Notes under the pieces: model-generated
Told to the model about the DNA's origin: nothing
Database searches by the model: none
Seen by the model: the letters and a program-made list of their open reading frames with translations, nothing else
Source of the DNA: an uncultured Elusimicrobium sp.
GTDB taxonomy: Bacteria; Elusimicrobiota; Elusimicrobia; Elusimicrobiales; Elusimicrobiaceae
DNA length: 59,202 bases
Assembly: GCA_902794125.1 (NCBI GenBank)
Contig: CADBFX010000006.1
Location: 1-59,202, forward strand
Direction: 5' to 3'
Position numbers and translations under genes: made by a program
Shown here: positions 35,782-44,850 of the stretch, in pieces
Layout of the letters: each line of letters starts with the position of its first letter
Numbering within the stretch: the first letter of the stretch is position 1

Positions 35782-36893
35782 TGAAAACCGGCCTTTATAT
35801 TCATCTTCCGTTTTGCAAACAAAAATGCAATTATTGCGATTTTGCGTCTTTTGCCGGGCGTGAAAATTTAATAGATGATTATTTAAAAGCACTGGCTAAA
35901 GAAATTTCTCTTTCTCCCCTTCAACATGCGGAAACGTTGTATATTGGAGGGGGAACACCGAGTGTTTTATCTCCGGCACAACTAACCCAATTAGTCAAAC
36001 TAATAGAAAATCATTTTGGGCCGATTTCTTCTTTTGCGGAAAGCACGTTTGAGGCAAATCCCGAAAGTCTTACTATTGAAAAATTACAGTTACTTAAGAA
36101 GGCCGGCTTTAACCGCCTTAGCATGGGGTTGCAAAGTTTTAATGATAACGAACTTCGCGCGTTGGGCCGCATTCATGATGCTGCTACTTTTGTGCGGGCT
36201 TACCAAGCGGCGCGGGAAGCCGGGTTTAAAAATATCAACGTGGATTTAATTGCCGGACTACCCGGGCAAACGTTGGAATCGTTTTCAGAAAGTTTATCCC
36301 GCCTAATTTCTTTGCGGCCGGAACATCTTTCCGTATATGGTTTGCAAATAGAAGAAGGTACGCCGTTTTTTGAACAAGGAATTATTTGTGACCAACTATT
36401 AATGCGCCGCATGTTGGAAAAAACGCGCGCGACGTTACAAACAGCCGGATATCATCATTACGAAATTTCCAATTTTGCTCTTCCCGGGCATGAAGCCAAA
36501 CACAATATGCACTATTGGCGGGACGGAGATTATCTGGGTGTTGGGAGCGCGGCGGTTTCTTTCTTGGCTGGCGTTCGCCAACAAAACACACCGGACTTGA
36601 AAGAATATATCAATCGTTTACAACAGGGTAAAAGTCCGGTTGTTTTTTCCGAGCAATTAACCGGCAAAGAGCGCGAAGGCGAAAAATTAATGTTAGCGTT
36701 TCGTCAATTAGACGGAGTGGAATTAAGCCCGTTACAGGAAAAGTTTTTCAGCCGCGAAATAGAAAGGCACCTTCAAAACGGACTCTTGGAACGGGACGGA
36801 AAAAAGGTAAAATTAAGTAAAGAAGGGCTATTTTTAGCTAATGAAGTGTTTTGTAGTTTCGTAGCCCCTTTCGACGAGGACACATGCAATTAA
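35781..36893 (+). CDS. hemW: HemW-like radical SAM heme chaperone
   Basis: 370 residues. Radical-SAM protein formerly confused with HemN. The N-terminal LYIHLPFCKQKCNYCDFASF has the three cluster cysteines and the extra CDF motif of HemW, then YIGGGTPSVL, the SMGLQSFND motif, NVDLIAGLPGQ and a C-terminal HemN-C type domain. HemW delivers heme; no other heme genes are visible here. It starts on the last base of prfB's stop and overlaps the next gene by ten bases. Confidence 0.92.
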   Translation: MKTGLYIHLPFCKQKCNYCDFASFAGRENLIDDYLKALAKEISLSPLQHAETLYIGGGTPSVLSPAQLTQLVKLIENHFGPISSFAESTFEANPESLTIEKLQLLKKAGFNRLSMGLQSFNDNELRALGRIHDAATFVRAYQAAREAGFKNINVDLIAGLPGQTLESFSESLSRLISLRPEHLSVYGLQIEEGTPFFEQGIICDQLLMRRMLEKTRATLQTAGYHHYEISNFALPGHEAKHNMHYWRDGDYLGVGSAAVSFLAGVRQQNTPDLKEYINRLQQGKSPVVFSEQLTGKEREGEKLMLAFRQLDGVELSPLQEKFFSREIERHLQNGLLERDGKKVKLSKEGLFLANEVFCSFVAPFDEDTCN

Positions 36894-37606
36894 CAGCCAT
36901 TCACACCCAGTTATTTCACGAGAGGGAAGATTTACCTGCTTTTATCGTGCATCATATTCCTTGTGTGCAAGAAGGTACCATTCTGGCGGTGGCTTCAAAA
37001 TTACTCGCTCTTTGGAAAGGAGAGATTATCCCTTTTCAAAACGCAGCGCAAAAGGAAGCGTTTATTAAGCGCGAAAGCGAGTGGGCTTTGCAAACTCAAC
37101 TAGCGTGGCTGACGGTAAAAGACGGGATGGTGATGACTAATGCCGGGATTGACGAGTCCAACGCAAACGGGAATCTACTATTGCTTCCTCCCAATATTTA
37201 CGAGTGTACCACTCTTTTGCGTCGGGAATTACAGACAAAATGGCGAGTAAAAAATTTAGGTCTGGTAATAACAGACAGCATGATTTTGCCGCTTCGCGCA
37301 GGTGTAATAGCCGGTGCGGTGGCGTATGCGGGTTTTAACGGCGTGCGTGACGAGCGGGGGGCAAAAGATTTGTTTGGCCGGGAGTTAAAAGTAACGCTGG
37401 TAAACGTGGCCGACAGTTTGGCCACCGCCGCCGCGCTGGAGATGGGGGAAGGCGCCGAAAGGTGCCCGTTATGTGTGGTAGAAAAGGCCCGGGTAAATTT
37501 TGTGGACACTGTTCCACCAAATGAAATAAAATATCCTATGAAGGATGATTTATATGCCCCGCTTTTTAAAGCGGTCGGTTACACAGAAAAAGGAGAAAAA
37601 GAATGA
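36884..37606 (+). CDS. CofE-like gamma-glutamyl ligase
   Basis: 240 residues. It follows the coenzyme F420-0:gamma-glutamyl ligase fold: GTILAVASKLLALWKGEI, MTNAGIDESNANGNLLLLPP (the substrate/metal motif), VITDSMILPLRAGVIAGAVAYAG, RGAKDLFGRELKVT and ADSLATAAALEMGEG. In bacteria without F420 such proteins are thought to lengthen folate glutamate tails. There is no F420 synthesis gene in the window. The late CPLCVVEKA pair of cysteines is not part of the standard motif. Overlaps hemW and mscL. Confidence 0.85.
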   Translation: MQLTAIHTQLFHEREDLPAFIVHHIPCVQEGTILAVASKLLALWKGEIIPFQNAAQKEAFIKRESEWALQTQLAWLTVKDGMVMTNAGIDESNANGNLLLLPPNIYECTTLLRRELQTKWRVKNLGLVITDSMILPLRAGVIAGAVAYAGFNGVRDERGAKDLFGRELKVTLVNVADSLATAAALEMGEGAERCPLCVVEKARVNFVDTVPPNEIKYPMKDDLYAPLFKAVGYTEKGEKE

Positions 37607-38064
37607 AAGAAATAGCAAGCGAATTCAAGAAATTTATTATGCGCGGCAACGTAATTGATATGGCCGTTGGTATCATCATCGGCGGTGCATTTACCAAAAT
37701 TGTAAACTCTATGGTTGCGGATGTTTTGATGCCGCCCTTGGGGTTGCTTTTGGGAAAAGTGGATTTTTCCAATTGGTTTGTAGTGATTAAAGCCGGTAAA
37801 GACGGCATGCGCGATTTTGCCACCATGGCTGCTGCTCAAGAAGCTGGTGCTACTACGTTAAATTTAGGTTTATTTTTAAATGCTGTAATTAGTTTTGTCA
37901 TTGTAGCGTTTTGTGTCTTTTTGCTTATTAAAGGCATCAATAAAATAAACGCTCCCAAACCGGCTCCGGCCGCGGCTCCCACCACCAAAAAATGTCCGTT
38001 CTGCTGCAGCGAAATCGCCATAGAAGCTACCCGCTGCCCGCACTGCACGAGCGAACTTAAATAA
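37603..38064 (+). CDS. mscL: large-conductance mechanosensitive channel with C-terminal zinc ribbon
   Basis: 153 residues. TM1 follows the family start FKKFIMRGNVIDMAVGIIIGGAF with the conserved N-terminal amphipathic helix, then the loop and TM2 (about 92-112: FLNAVISFVIVAFCVFLLIK). The usual C-terminal helix is replaced or extended by a Pro/Ala linker and a zinc-ribbon-like CPFC...CPHC segment (CPFCCSEIAIEATRCPHC, about residues 131-148). The start overlaps the previous stop by ATGA. Last gene of the secA-mscL run. Confidence 0.95.
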   Translation: MKEIASEFKKFIMRGNVIDMAVGIIIGGAFTKIVNSMVADVLMPPLGLLLGKVDFSNWFVVIKAGKDGMRDFATMAAAQEAGATTLNLGLFLNAVISFVIVAFCVFLLIKGINKINAPKPAPAAAPTTKKCPFCCSEIAIEATRCPHCTSELK

Positions 38065-38096
38065 AATAAGTCGGTCTATTTTAGTAATTCACAGAA

Positions 38097-38123
38097 AAAC
38101 GGCAACAACTCGTTGCCGTTTTT
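38097..38123 (+). terminator. intrinsic terminator after mscL
   Basis: Stem AAAACGGCAAC with GTTGCCGTTTTT, 4-5 base loop. Confidence 0.85.
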
Positions 38124-38124
38124 C

Positions 38125-38153
38125 TTGCCGAGATAGAACGTTTTTTCTATACT
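38125..38153 (+). promoter_or_regulatory. promoter placed to give a leaderless mRNA
   Basis: TTGCCG (38125-38130), 17-base spacer, TATACT (38148-38153), then only six bases to the ATG at 38160. Confidence 0.6.
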
Positions 38154-38159
38154 GTAACT

Positions 38160-38855
38160 ATGATTTATTTCGCACACCGCGGCGCTTCGGCCCAGGCGGT
38201 TCAAAACACGGTAAACGCTTTTGATTTAGCCCGCCGCAACGGGGCGACTTGCTATGAGCTGGACGTCCATTTGTTGCGTGATGGCTCTTTGGCGGTGCAC
38301 CACGATTATTCGTTGCTTTCCACGGCGGGTACGGACGTGTTGCTCAAAAATCTTGCCAGCGAAGATTTGAACAATTATCCGCTTATCAACCGGTTTGGCG
38401 ATGAGCAAGTTTTTGTGCCTACATTGGAAGAAATTTTACTCACTATTTTACCGAAATTGGAACTGGTAAACATCGAAATCAAAAATGATGATAACCGTTA
38501 CCCGGGCATAGAACATGTGTTGTTAGACACGTTACAAAGTAGCGGGTTGGTGGATTTTAAAAAAATCCTGTTTTCCAGTTTTGATTATGATACCCTGGTA
38601 CGGTTGCGCCACTTAAATAAAAACGCGCGTATCGGGCTATTAACGCGGTCGTTTGATGTTTCTAAAGCGCTTAGTCTGAAAGCAGAAAGTGTGCATATGA
38701 ACCAGAAACGCTTTTCGGCCGATATCGCGCGTATTTGCCACGAAAACCAATTAAAATTATATCTATATACCGTCAATGAGCCCGCTGACGCCCAACGCCT
38801 GGAACAGGCCGGCGCGGATGGCATTTTTACCGATCAGATTGATTTGTTTATTTGA
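38160..38855 (+). CDS. glycerophosphodiester phosphodiesterase family protein
   Basis: 231 residues, no signal peptide, so cytoplasmic. GDPD motif: IYFAHRGASAQAVQNTVNAF (residues 2-21) with the catalytic HR, ELDVHLLRDGSLAVHHDYSL with the second histidine and metal-binding acids, then VNIEIKND and a closing NEPADAQRLEQAGADGIFTD. Cleaves glycerophosphodiesters to glycerol-3-phosphate. The -10 box lies six bases before the ATG and there is no ribosome-binding site, so translation is probably from a leaderless transcript. Confidence 0.92.
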   Translation: MIYFAHRGASAQAVQNTVNAFDLARRNGATCYELDVHLLRDGSLAVHHDYSLLSTAGTDVLLKNLASEDLNNYPLINRFGDEQVFVPTLEEILLTILPKLELVNIEIKNDDNRYPGIEHVLLDTLQSSGLVDFKKILFSSFDYDTLVRLRHLNKNARIGLLTRSFDVSKALSLKAESVHMNQKRFSADIARICHENQLKLYLYTVNEPADAQRLEQAGADGIFTDQIDLFI

Positions 38856-38860
38856 CCATA

Positions 38861-38889
38861 AAAAACCCCGCCTGTAAGCGGGGTTTTTT
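38861..38889. terminator. bidirectional intrinsic terminator
   Basis: Stem AAAAACCCCGC/GCGGGGTTTTT with a 6-base loop, between convergent genes. Confidence 0.9.
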
Positions 38890-38890
38890 A

Positions 38891-39292
38891 TTAATAACCG
38901 TAAGATTCGCTGGAGGATTCGCTGCTTGTATCTTCTCCCTGCATGCCGTAGTATTCTTCCGGCGTGTAGCGTTTGGGTTTTTCCCAGAGCCGTTTTTCCC
39001 GTTTATACTCGGCGTCGCTGGGTTGCCCGGGGATTTTGGGGCGTTGGCGTTCGTCAAAGAAATAGACGCCTTTGTCCGTTTCCGGAATTACGTTAAATAC
39101 ATATTCGGACTCTACCAAAGGAGCTGCTTCGCGGCGTTCTTTGACGGCTTCTTCGCCTAAATCATCCAAATAGTCCTGTTCCGTTAAATAAATTTTACGG
39201 CGCGCATATTCTTCTTGGCTTTTTTGATGAGCACAGGCCGCCAAGAACCCAGCGCAAAGTAATGCAATTAAAAGTCGGACGGTTATTTTCAT
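38891..39292 (-). CDS. small lipoprotein, unrecognised
   Basis: 133 residues from the ATG at 39292 (GGAGCCACCC before it). The signal peptide ends in a lipobox LAAC with the cysteine at residue 20, so the mature protein is lipid-anchored, to be finished by Lnt encoded in this window. The rest is charged and polar with Tyr/Glu-rich segments and a Ser-rich tail (EDTSSESSSESYGY). No family recognised. It follows folD by ten bases. Confidence 0.75.
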   Translation of the reverse strand: MKITVRLLIALLCAGFLAACAHQKSQEEYARRKIYLTEQDYLDDLGEEAVKERREAAPLVESEYVFNVIPETDKGVYFFDERQRPKIPGQPSDAEYKREKRLWEKPKRYTPEEYYGMQGEDTSSESSSESYGY

Positions 39293-39302
39293 GGGTGGCT
39301 CC

Positions 39303-40169
39303 TTATAACTTCCTTTCACCAGATAATATAATGTTTTCCAGCAGTACTGCAAGTGTCACCGGCCCTACTCCGCCGGGAACCGGCGAATACGAAATACCTT
39401 TTTGAGCCAACGCTTCGGGGTTTGCATCCCCGCACAAGTGGTCGTTATGCCAATTGGTAGAAATATCAATAACCGTAGCACCGGGCTTTAACCAATCGGC
39501 CTGTATTAATCCGGGGCAACCGGCCGCGCTGCAAACAATATCGGCGTCTTTTACGGCACGTGGCAAATCTGTTTGTCGGTGACAAATTTTAACCGTTGCA
39601 TTTTTGGCAGTCAGTAAATGAGCCAACGGGCGGCCTACGGTGCTGGAACGCCCAATTACGGTCACTTCTTTACCGATTAAATCTATATGATGATTCTCTA
39701 GCAGTTTAATAACGGCCATGGCCGTGCAGGAAACAAACCCTTTTAACGCTTCTATTTCCGGCCAGGTTTTGCACAAAAATAAATGGCCCATGTTGGAATT
39801 GGACATGCCGTCAACATCTTTTTGGGGATCTAACCGGTCAGCAAAGTCCGTAGCGGCCAGCCGGGCGGGTAACGGACGCGGAATTAAAATCGCATCCACG
39901 TCAGCAGCTGAAGAAAATTGTTCTACTTTTTCTAAAAATTGTTCGGGAGTTGTTTGGTTATTTACTTCAAAAATTTGTGTTTCTACACCCAGTTGTTCGG
40001 CGGCCTGCACTTCTTTTTTTAAATATACATACGCCCCGTAATCTTCGGTAGAACCGATCGCACACAAACGGATCGCCCGCCCTAATTTTTGGCGCACAAC
40101 AGCCGCCCTTTGGGCTAAGGGTTCGCGAATAGACTTTGCAAGCGTGCGGCCTTCTAAAATCATAGACAT
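39303..40169 (-). CDS. folD: bifunctional methylenetetrahydrofolate dehydrogenase/cyclohydrolase (FolD)
   Basis: 288 residues, exactly the usual length. Interconverts 5,10-methylene- and 10-formyl-THF with NADP. It has GSTEDYGAYVYLKKEVQAAE with the catalytic lysine, the VDAILIPRPLP segment, DVDGMSNSNMG, VIGRSSTVGRPLAHLL and PVPGGVGPVTLAVLLENI. A few classical residues differ (for example LPLPLP reads IPRPLP, and PCTP reads SCTA), still within family range. It follows lepA by 11 bases. Confidence 0.92.
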   Translation of the reverse strand: MSMILEGRTLAKSIREPLAQRAAVVRQKLGRAIRLCAIGSTEDYGAYVYLKKEVQAAEQLGVETQIFEVNNQTTPEQFLEKVEQFSSAADVDAILIPRPLPARLAATDFADRLDPQKDVDGMSNSNMGHLFLCKTWPEIEALKGFVSCTAMAVIKLLENHHIDLIGKEVTVIGRSSTVGRPLAHLLTAKNATVKICHRQTDLPRAVKDADIVCSAAGCPGLIQADWLKPGATVIDISTNWHNDHLCGDANPEALAQKGISYSPVPGGVGPVTLAVLLENIILSGERKL

Positions 40170-40180
40170 ATTGTAGCAAA

Positions 40181-42010
40181 TTACTCTTCGTCAATTTTTA
40201 GCATGGCCACAAACGCCTCTTGCGGAATGTTCAAACTGCCGATGGACTTCATCCGCTTTTTACCTTCTTTTTGTTTTTCCAATAATTTGCGTTTGCGGGT
40301 AATATCGCCGCCGTAACACTTGGCAATTACGTCTTTGCGGAAGGCGGGAATGGTCTCGCGTGCAATTACTTTGCCATTGATAGCCGCCTGCACGGCTACT
40401 TCAAATTGTTGCCGTCCGATTAACTCTTTTAACTTAGCGCATAACGCGCGGCCCATCGTTTGAGCCTTGTCTTTATGTACTACAACAGATAACGCGTCTA
40501 CCGGAGAACCGTGCAGCAAAATTTCCATTAAAACTACGTCGGAACTGCGAAAGCCCGCTACTTCATAATCAAACGACGCGTATCCCTTGGAAACGGATTT
40601 TAATTTATTGTAAAAATCAATTACCATTTCTCCCATTGGCATTTCGTATTTAATGATAACACGCTGGTTAGAAAGGTGGTCCATGTTCATAAATGTACCG
40701 CGTTTTTCTTTCAGTAGCGTCATCACGCCGTCCATAAATTCTACCGGGGTTACAATAGTGATGTGAATAACGGGCTCTTTAATATCAATAATATCGCCGT
40801 GCGGAGGGAAGTTGGCCGGGTTATCAATAATTTTATAACCGGGATCATCCGGCGCATCCGGCAACGCCGCTAACTCTTGCGGATGTGATTTGCGCGACGT
40901 AAATTTTACGTGATACACCACGTTGGGACTGGTGGCAATTAGAGAAAGATTAAACTCCCGCTCCAACCGTTCTTTTACAATTTCAATGTGCAAAATTCCC
41001 ATAAACCCAAGGCGGAAACCAAAACCCAACGCTTTGGAAGTTTCACTTTGATAATGGAAGGAAGAATCGGATAAATTTAGTTTTTCAAGTGCTTTGCGAA
41101 GTAGCGGAAAATCAGTCGTTTCTACCGGGAATATACTCGCAAACACCACCGGTTTTGCGTCTGCATAACCGGGCAGCGGCGTGGTGGCGGGGCGTTCGGC
41201 CAAAGTGACCGTATCGCCCACTTTTACTTGGTGAATATCTTTAATCCCGGCTACTAAATAACCAACCTCTCCGGCGGATAAACGATCGGTTTTGTGCAGT
41301 TGCTTAGGAGTCATAAAACCGATTTCTTCAGTTTTATAAGAAGCCCCCGACGACATAAATTGAATCATTTGACCGGGTTTAATAGTGCCGTCCACCAAGC
41401 GGATATACATAATGACTCCGCGGAAAGGGTCGTAATAGGAATCAAAGATGAGCGCGCGCAGAGGAGCGTTTGCATCTCCTTGCGGTTGAGGAATATCTTG
41501 AACAATGCGGTCTAATAAATGTTCAATACCCATGCCGGTTTTGGCACTGACGCGCTCGGCTTCAATAGGTTCGTGCAAAATATCCCACAGTTGTTCTTCG
41601 GAAGCATCTGCGTCAGATTGCGATAAATCCACCTTGTTCATTACCGGGATGATTTTAAGCCCCAAACTTTGCGCCAAATGTGCGTGCGCTACCGTTTGCG
41701 CTTCCACGCCCTGCGAAGCATCTACCAAAAGAAGAACCCCTTCACACGCTCGTAAAGAGCGGGCTACTTCATACGAAAAATCTACGTGGCCGGGGGTATC
41801 AATTAAATTTAGAATATAATCTTTGTACTGAATGCGCACGGCCTTGGCTTTAATGGTAATGCCGCGTTCGCGCTCCAAGTCCATACCGTCTAACAATTGG
41901 GCTTGCATTTTACGCTTGGGCACGGTGCCGGTATCTTCTAAGATACGGTCCGAAAGAGTTGTTTTGCCGTGGTCAATGTGGGCTACAATGGAAAAGTTAC
42001 GAATTTTCAT
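40181..42010 (-). CDS. lepA: elongation factor 4 (LepA)
   Basis: 609 residues from the ATG at 42010, where the family sequence begins (KIRNFSIVAHIDHGKTTLSDR). A ribosomal back-translocation GTPase. G1 AHIDHGKT, G2 RERGIT, G3 DTPGHVDF, G4 NKVD, then EF-G-like domains, and the LepA-specific C-terminal domain ending in CYGGDITRKRKLLEKQKEGK and KRMKSIGSLNIPQEAFVAML. A TTG 18 bases upstream is possible but less likely. The start lies inside the end of ptsI (14-base overlap). Confidence 0.97.
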   Translation of the reverse strand: MKIRNFSIVAHIDHGKTTLSDRILEDTGTVPKRKMQAQLLDGMDLERERGITIKAKAVRIQYKDYILNLIDTPGHVDFSYEVARSLRACEGVLLLVDASQGVEAQTVAHAHLAQSLGLKIIPVMNKVDLSQSDADASEEQLWDILHEPIEAERVSAKTGMGIEHLLDRIVQDIPQPQGDANAPLRALIFDSYYDPFRGVIMYIRLVDGTIKPGQMIQFMSSGASYKTEEIGFMTPKQLHKTDRLSAGEVGYLVAGIKDIHQVKVGDTVTLAERPATTPLPGYADAKPVVFASIFPVETTDFPLLRKALEKLNLSDSSFHYQSETSKALGFGFRLGFMGILHIEIVKERLEREFNLSLIATSPNVVYHVKFTSRKSHPQELAALPDAPDDPGYKIIDNPANFPPHGDIIDIKEPVIHITIVTPVEFMDGVMTLLKEKRGTFMNMDHLSNQRVIIKYEMPMGEMVIDFYNKLKSVSKGYASFDYEVAGFRSSDVVLMEILLHGSPVDALSVVVHKDKAQTMGRALCAKLKELIGRQQFEVAVQAAINGKVIARETIPAFRKDVIAKCYGGDITRKRKLLEKQKEGKKRMKSIGSLNIPQEAFVAMLKIDEE

Positions 42011-43739
42011 GTTGATCGTTTTGCTCAATTAATTGCCGGATTTCTTCCGAACTGCCCATTAACAGGGCGGCTTGTGCAAGGTCCGAGCAGTGTTCAAAGT
42101 TAGAATTTCGGATGTTGTTCTTGACGCGTAAATACATGCGCGGCGTGACGGACAATGCATCCACATTTAAGCCCAACAGTAACGGCAGCATCTTAGCATC
42201 GGAGGCGATTTCTCCGCAGATGCTCACTTGCTTGCCGCGTTTATGGGCGGTTTGAATAATTAAATTTAACGTGCGGGCAACAGCCGGGTGGCACGGGTCG
42301 TACATGTGGGCCACTTCTTGGTTGACGCGGTCCACAGCTATTAAATATTGTATCAAGTCGTTTGTGCCGATGGAAATAAAATCTAATTCCCCAATCATGC
42401 CATCCAGAGCAATAGCGGCGGAGGGGACTTCTATCATGGCCCCTAGCGCAATTTTATTCACAGGTTTTTTGCCTTCTTTTTCCAGTTCGCTTAGGGCCTG
42501 ATTAAAAGCAGCTCTTACGTGGCGAACTTCTTCTACCGAAGACACCATCGGGATCATAATTTTTACCTGTGCGGGAACATCGCAAGCGGTGCGGATGATT
42601 GCGCGCAGTTGCGTGCGCAAAAGTTCCGGATTTTTTAAAAATAACCGGATACCGCGACATCCCATAAAAGGGTTAGCATCTTTATCAAATTCATCTAACG
42701 GGAAATCGGGTATTTTATCGGCACCGAGGTCCGCCAAGCGAATGGTGGCCGGACGCATATCAAACCGTTTGGCTACGGAGAGATAAAGATTGTATTGATC
42801 ATCCTCGCTGGGGGGGACCGGCGTGTTCATAAACAAAAATTCCGTACGTAACAAACCTAGACCGTCGGTAATGAGGCGTTTGTTGTCTTTATTATCCGTG
42901 CGGGGATCGTAGTTTACAAAAAGTTTAAGGGGATGCCCGTCTTGCGTGATTACCGGCAGGTGGTTAATTGTTTTAAGAAGCGAATCTGTTTTCTTAATAT
43001 CCCGCTGGTATTTGCGGTAGTTAGATAAAGTGTAGCGGTCCGGATTGATGACTAGTAATCCGTTTTCTCCGTCAATAATTAGTGGGTCTCCCGCGTGCAC
43101 ATCTTTGGAAGCTGTGCCTAATCCTACCACGGCCGGGATATTTAAACTTTGCGCTAAAAGGGCGGTATGGCTTGTTTTCCCGCCGACGTCAGTGCAAAAG
43201 CCAAGCACCTGATTTTCGGGCAAGGCGATCGTGTCGGACGGATATAAATTGTGAGCCACCAATAGCGAAGGAGTTTTGATAGAAGCCAAAAAATTGCGTT
43301 GAGAGCCGTCTAAGTTATTTACCAGCCGCTTACCGACATCAAAAATATCGTGGCGGCGTTCTTTAAAAAACGGGTCTTCTATTTTCTCAAAAGAAGCGGC
43401 TAATTCTTGCAAGGTAGCAAAAATGGCTGCTTGTGCAGAGAGGAGTTGTTGGTTGATTTTGTTGGAAACCGATTCGTGCAACACCGGGTCCTGCAGGATC
43501 AGTTTGTGGGTGGACATTAAGTTGGCATATTCCGGCCCCAAAGTCCCGCCGACTTTGCGTTCGCACGCGTCCAAATCTTGAAGCGTTTTTTGAACGGCTG
43601 ATTTAAATTTTTGGAGTTCTTCCGCTACTTCGCTTTCACTGATATACTGCCGGGATAATGCAAAACTTTCACTCGGCACTACGACCGCCGTTCCGATAGC
43701 AATCCCTGGGCTGGCGGCCACCCCTTTTAGTACTAACAT
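41997..43739 (-). CDS. ptsI: phosphoenolpyruvate--protein phosphotransferase (PTS enzyme I)
   Basis: 580 residues. Starts the PTS relay by taking phosphate from PEP and passing it to HPr. The start LKGVAASPGIAIG is the family N-terminus; the phospho-histidine is in DVGGKTSHTALLAQS (about residue 191); the PEP-binding barrel shows DGLGLLRTEFLFMN, NPFMGCRGIRL, MIPMV, GAMIEVPSAA, FISIGTNDLIQY and the active cysteine in VSICGEIASD. It follows the HPr gene by three bases and overlaps lepA. Confidence 0.97.
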   Translation of the reverse strand: MLVLKGVAASPGIAIGTAVVVPSESFALSRQYISESEVAEELQKFKSAVQKTLQDLDACERKVGGTLGPEYANLMSTHKLILQDPVLHESVSNKINQQLLSAQAAIFATLQELAASFEKIEDPFFKERRHDIFDVGKRLVNNLDGSQRNFLASIKTPSLLVAHNLYPSDTIALPENQVLGFCTDVGGKTSHTALLAQSLNIPAVVGLGTASKDVHAGDPLIIDGENGLLVINPDRYTLSNYRKYQRDIKKTDSLLKTINHLPVITQDGHPLKLFVNYDPRTDNKDNKRLITDGLGLLRTEFLFMNTPVPPSEDDQYNLYLSVAKRFDMRPATIRLADLGADKIPDFPLDEFDKDANPFMGCRGIRLFLKNPELLRTQLRAIIRTACDVPAQVKIMIPMVSSVEEVRHVRAAFNQALSELEKEGKKPVNKIALGAMIEVPSAAIALDGMIGELDFISIGTNDLIQYLIAVDRVNQEVAHMYDPCHPAVARTLNLIIQTAHKRGKQVSICGEIASDAKMLPLLLGLNVDALSVTPRMYLRVKNNIRNSNFEHCSDLAQAALLMGSSEEIRQLIEQNDQHENS

Positions 43740-43742
43740 GCG

Positions 43743-44012
43743 TTAAAAATCCTCATTAAATTTATTTTCAAACAGTTGTTTGATGGCGGCGGCGGCTTCT
43801 TTTTCGTCCGTTCCGTTAGCGGTGAGTTGTAAACAGGTGCCGAACTCCGCAGCCAACATCATGACTCCCATAATGCTTTTAGCGTTGATGCTTACCCCTT
43901 CTTTTTTCAACTGGATATCACAAGCAAATCCGCCGGCTGTTTGGGCAATCAAAGCAGCAGGGCGGGCATGCAAGCCTAGGCGGTTGATAATTTTGAGGTT
44001 TTCTTGTATCAC
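43743..44012 (-). CDS. ptsH: phosphocarrier protein HPr
   Basis: 89 residues. His15 in LGLHARPAA is phosphorylated by enzyme I, and Ser46 in NAKSIMGVM is the site for HPr kinase, whose gene is in the same run. This pairing of a regulatory serine with HprK means the protein can act both in transport and in regulation. GGAG lies upstream of the ATG. Confidence 0.97.
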   Translation of the reverse strand: MIQENLKIINRLGLHARPAALIAQTAGGFACDIQLKKEGVSINAKSIMGVMMLAAEFGTCLQLTANGTDEKEAAAAIKQLFENKFNEDF

Positions 44013-44025
44013 GTTTGACTCCTGT

Positions 44026-44847
44026 TTAAAAATAACAAACTAAATTAAGTACTACAACGGCTCCCAGATATAAATACATAGTGGGGATACGTAAACGCCG
44101 GGCAATAAAACTAATCATGATAAACGATATCACCAGCACGGCGCGTGTTAGAAAATGTATCTGGAGCGGCGAGAATGCTTTTAAATAGCAATAGAAACCT
44201 AATAAAATGGTTAAAATCGTTGAAATAAGACCCCATTTTTTGGCGTGATAAATGGTTTCGTTCCAGTGGAAGCAAGTCAGTCCGTAACAATGAGCTCCAT
44301 CTGATTCATAACTTAAGCGTAACCCTTGCCAACGCACGAACAGTGCCACTCCGTTAAAAACACAAAAGGCTGCTGCCGCCGCAGCTAAAACTTTGCCCAA
44401 ATTGGGGTTTTGCGAAAGCGGGATATCAAAAAAGTTTACACCCATCACAAGCCAAATTACTAGCGCAACCAGCAAAGTAAACGGTTTTAACGTGCCCCAA
44501 AAAAGGCGGTCACCGATAGACGCAGCCGTGATGGAAAGAGCCCGCTTGAGGCCGCCCCATTCGGTAATACGTTCGTTAAATTCGGTAAGAGTGTTGGCTT
44601 GGGCAATGAGTTCTTCCTGCCGTGCAAATGTGCCCAAGCAGAAAGAAGCCATATACGGCTGAGTGTTAAATACTTCTAAATAGCGGTTTAAAACGGACGG
44701 GAGCGCATCTTTATCGTTTCGGTACAACCGCGCAAGTACCGGCCACATAGCAAACGCCAAACCCAGGTTTTGGAACTTGGTATAGTTCCACCCGGTTTGT
44801 AAGAACAAGGAACGAACGAATAATTGTAATTGTTGGCGTTTTTTCAC
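44026..44847 (-). CDS. PTS mannose-family transporter subunit IID
   Basis: 273 residues, membrane subunit. The N-terminal cytoplasmic part matches ManZ (SLFLQTGWNYTKFQNLGLAF, FNTQPYMASFCLGTFARQEE) and is followed by GDRLFWGTLKPF and four helices in the C-terminal half. With IIC it forms the sugar channel. The gene lies three bases from IIC and 13 before ptsH. Sugar specificity cannot be read from the sequence. Confidence 0.92.
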   Translation of the reverse strand: MKKRQQLQLFVRSLFLQTGWNYTKFQNLGLAFAMWPVLARLYRNDKDALPSVLNRYLEVFNTQPYMASFCLGTFARQEELIAQANTLTEFNERITEWGGLKRALSITAASIGDRLFWGTLKPFTLLVALVIWLVMGVNFFDIPLSQNPNLGKVLAAAAAAFCVFNGVALFVRWQGLRLSYESDGAHCYGLTCFHWNETIYHAKKWGLISTILTILLGFYCYLKAFSPLQIHFLTRAVLVISFIMISFIARRLRIPTMYLYLGAVVVLNLVCYF

Positions 44848-44850
44848 GAA

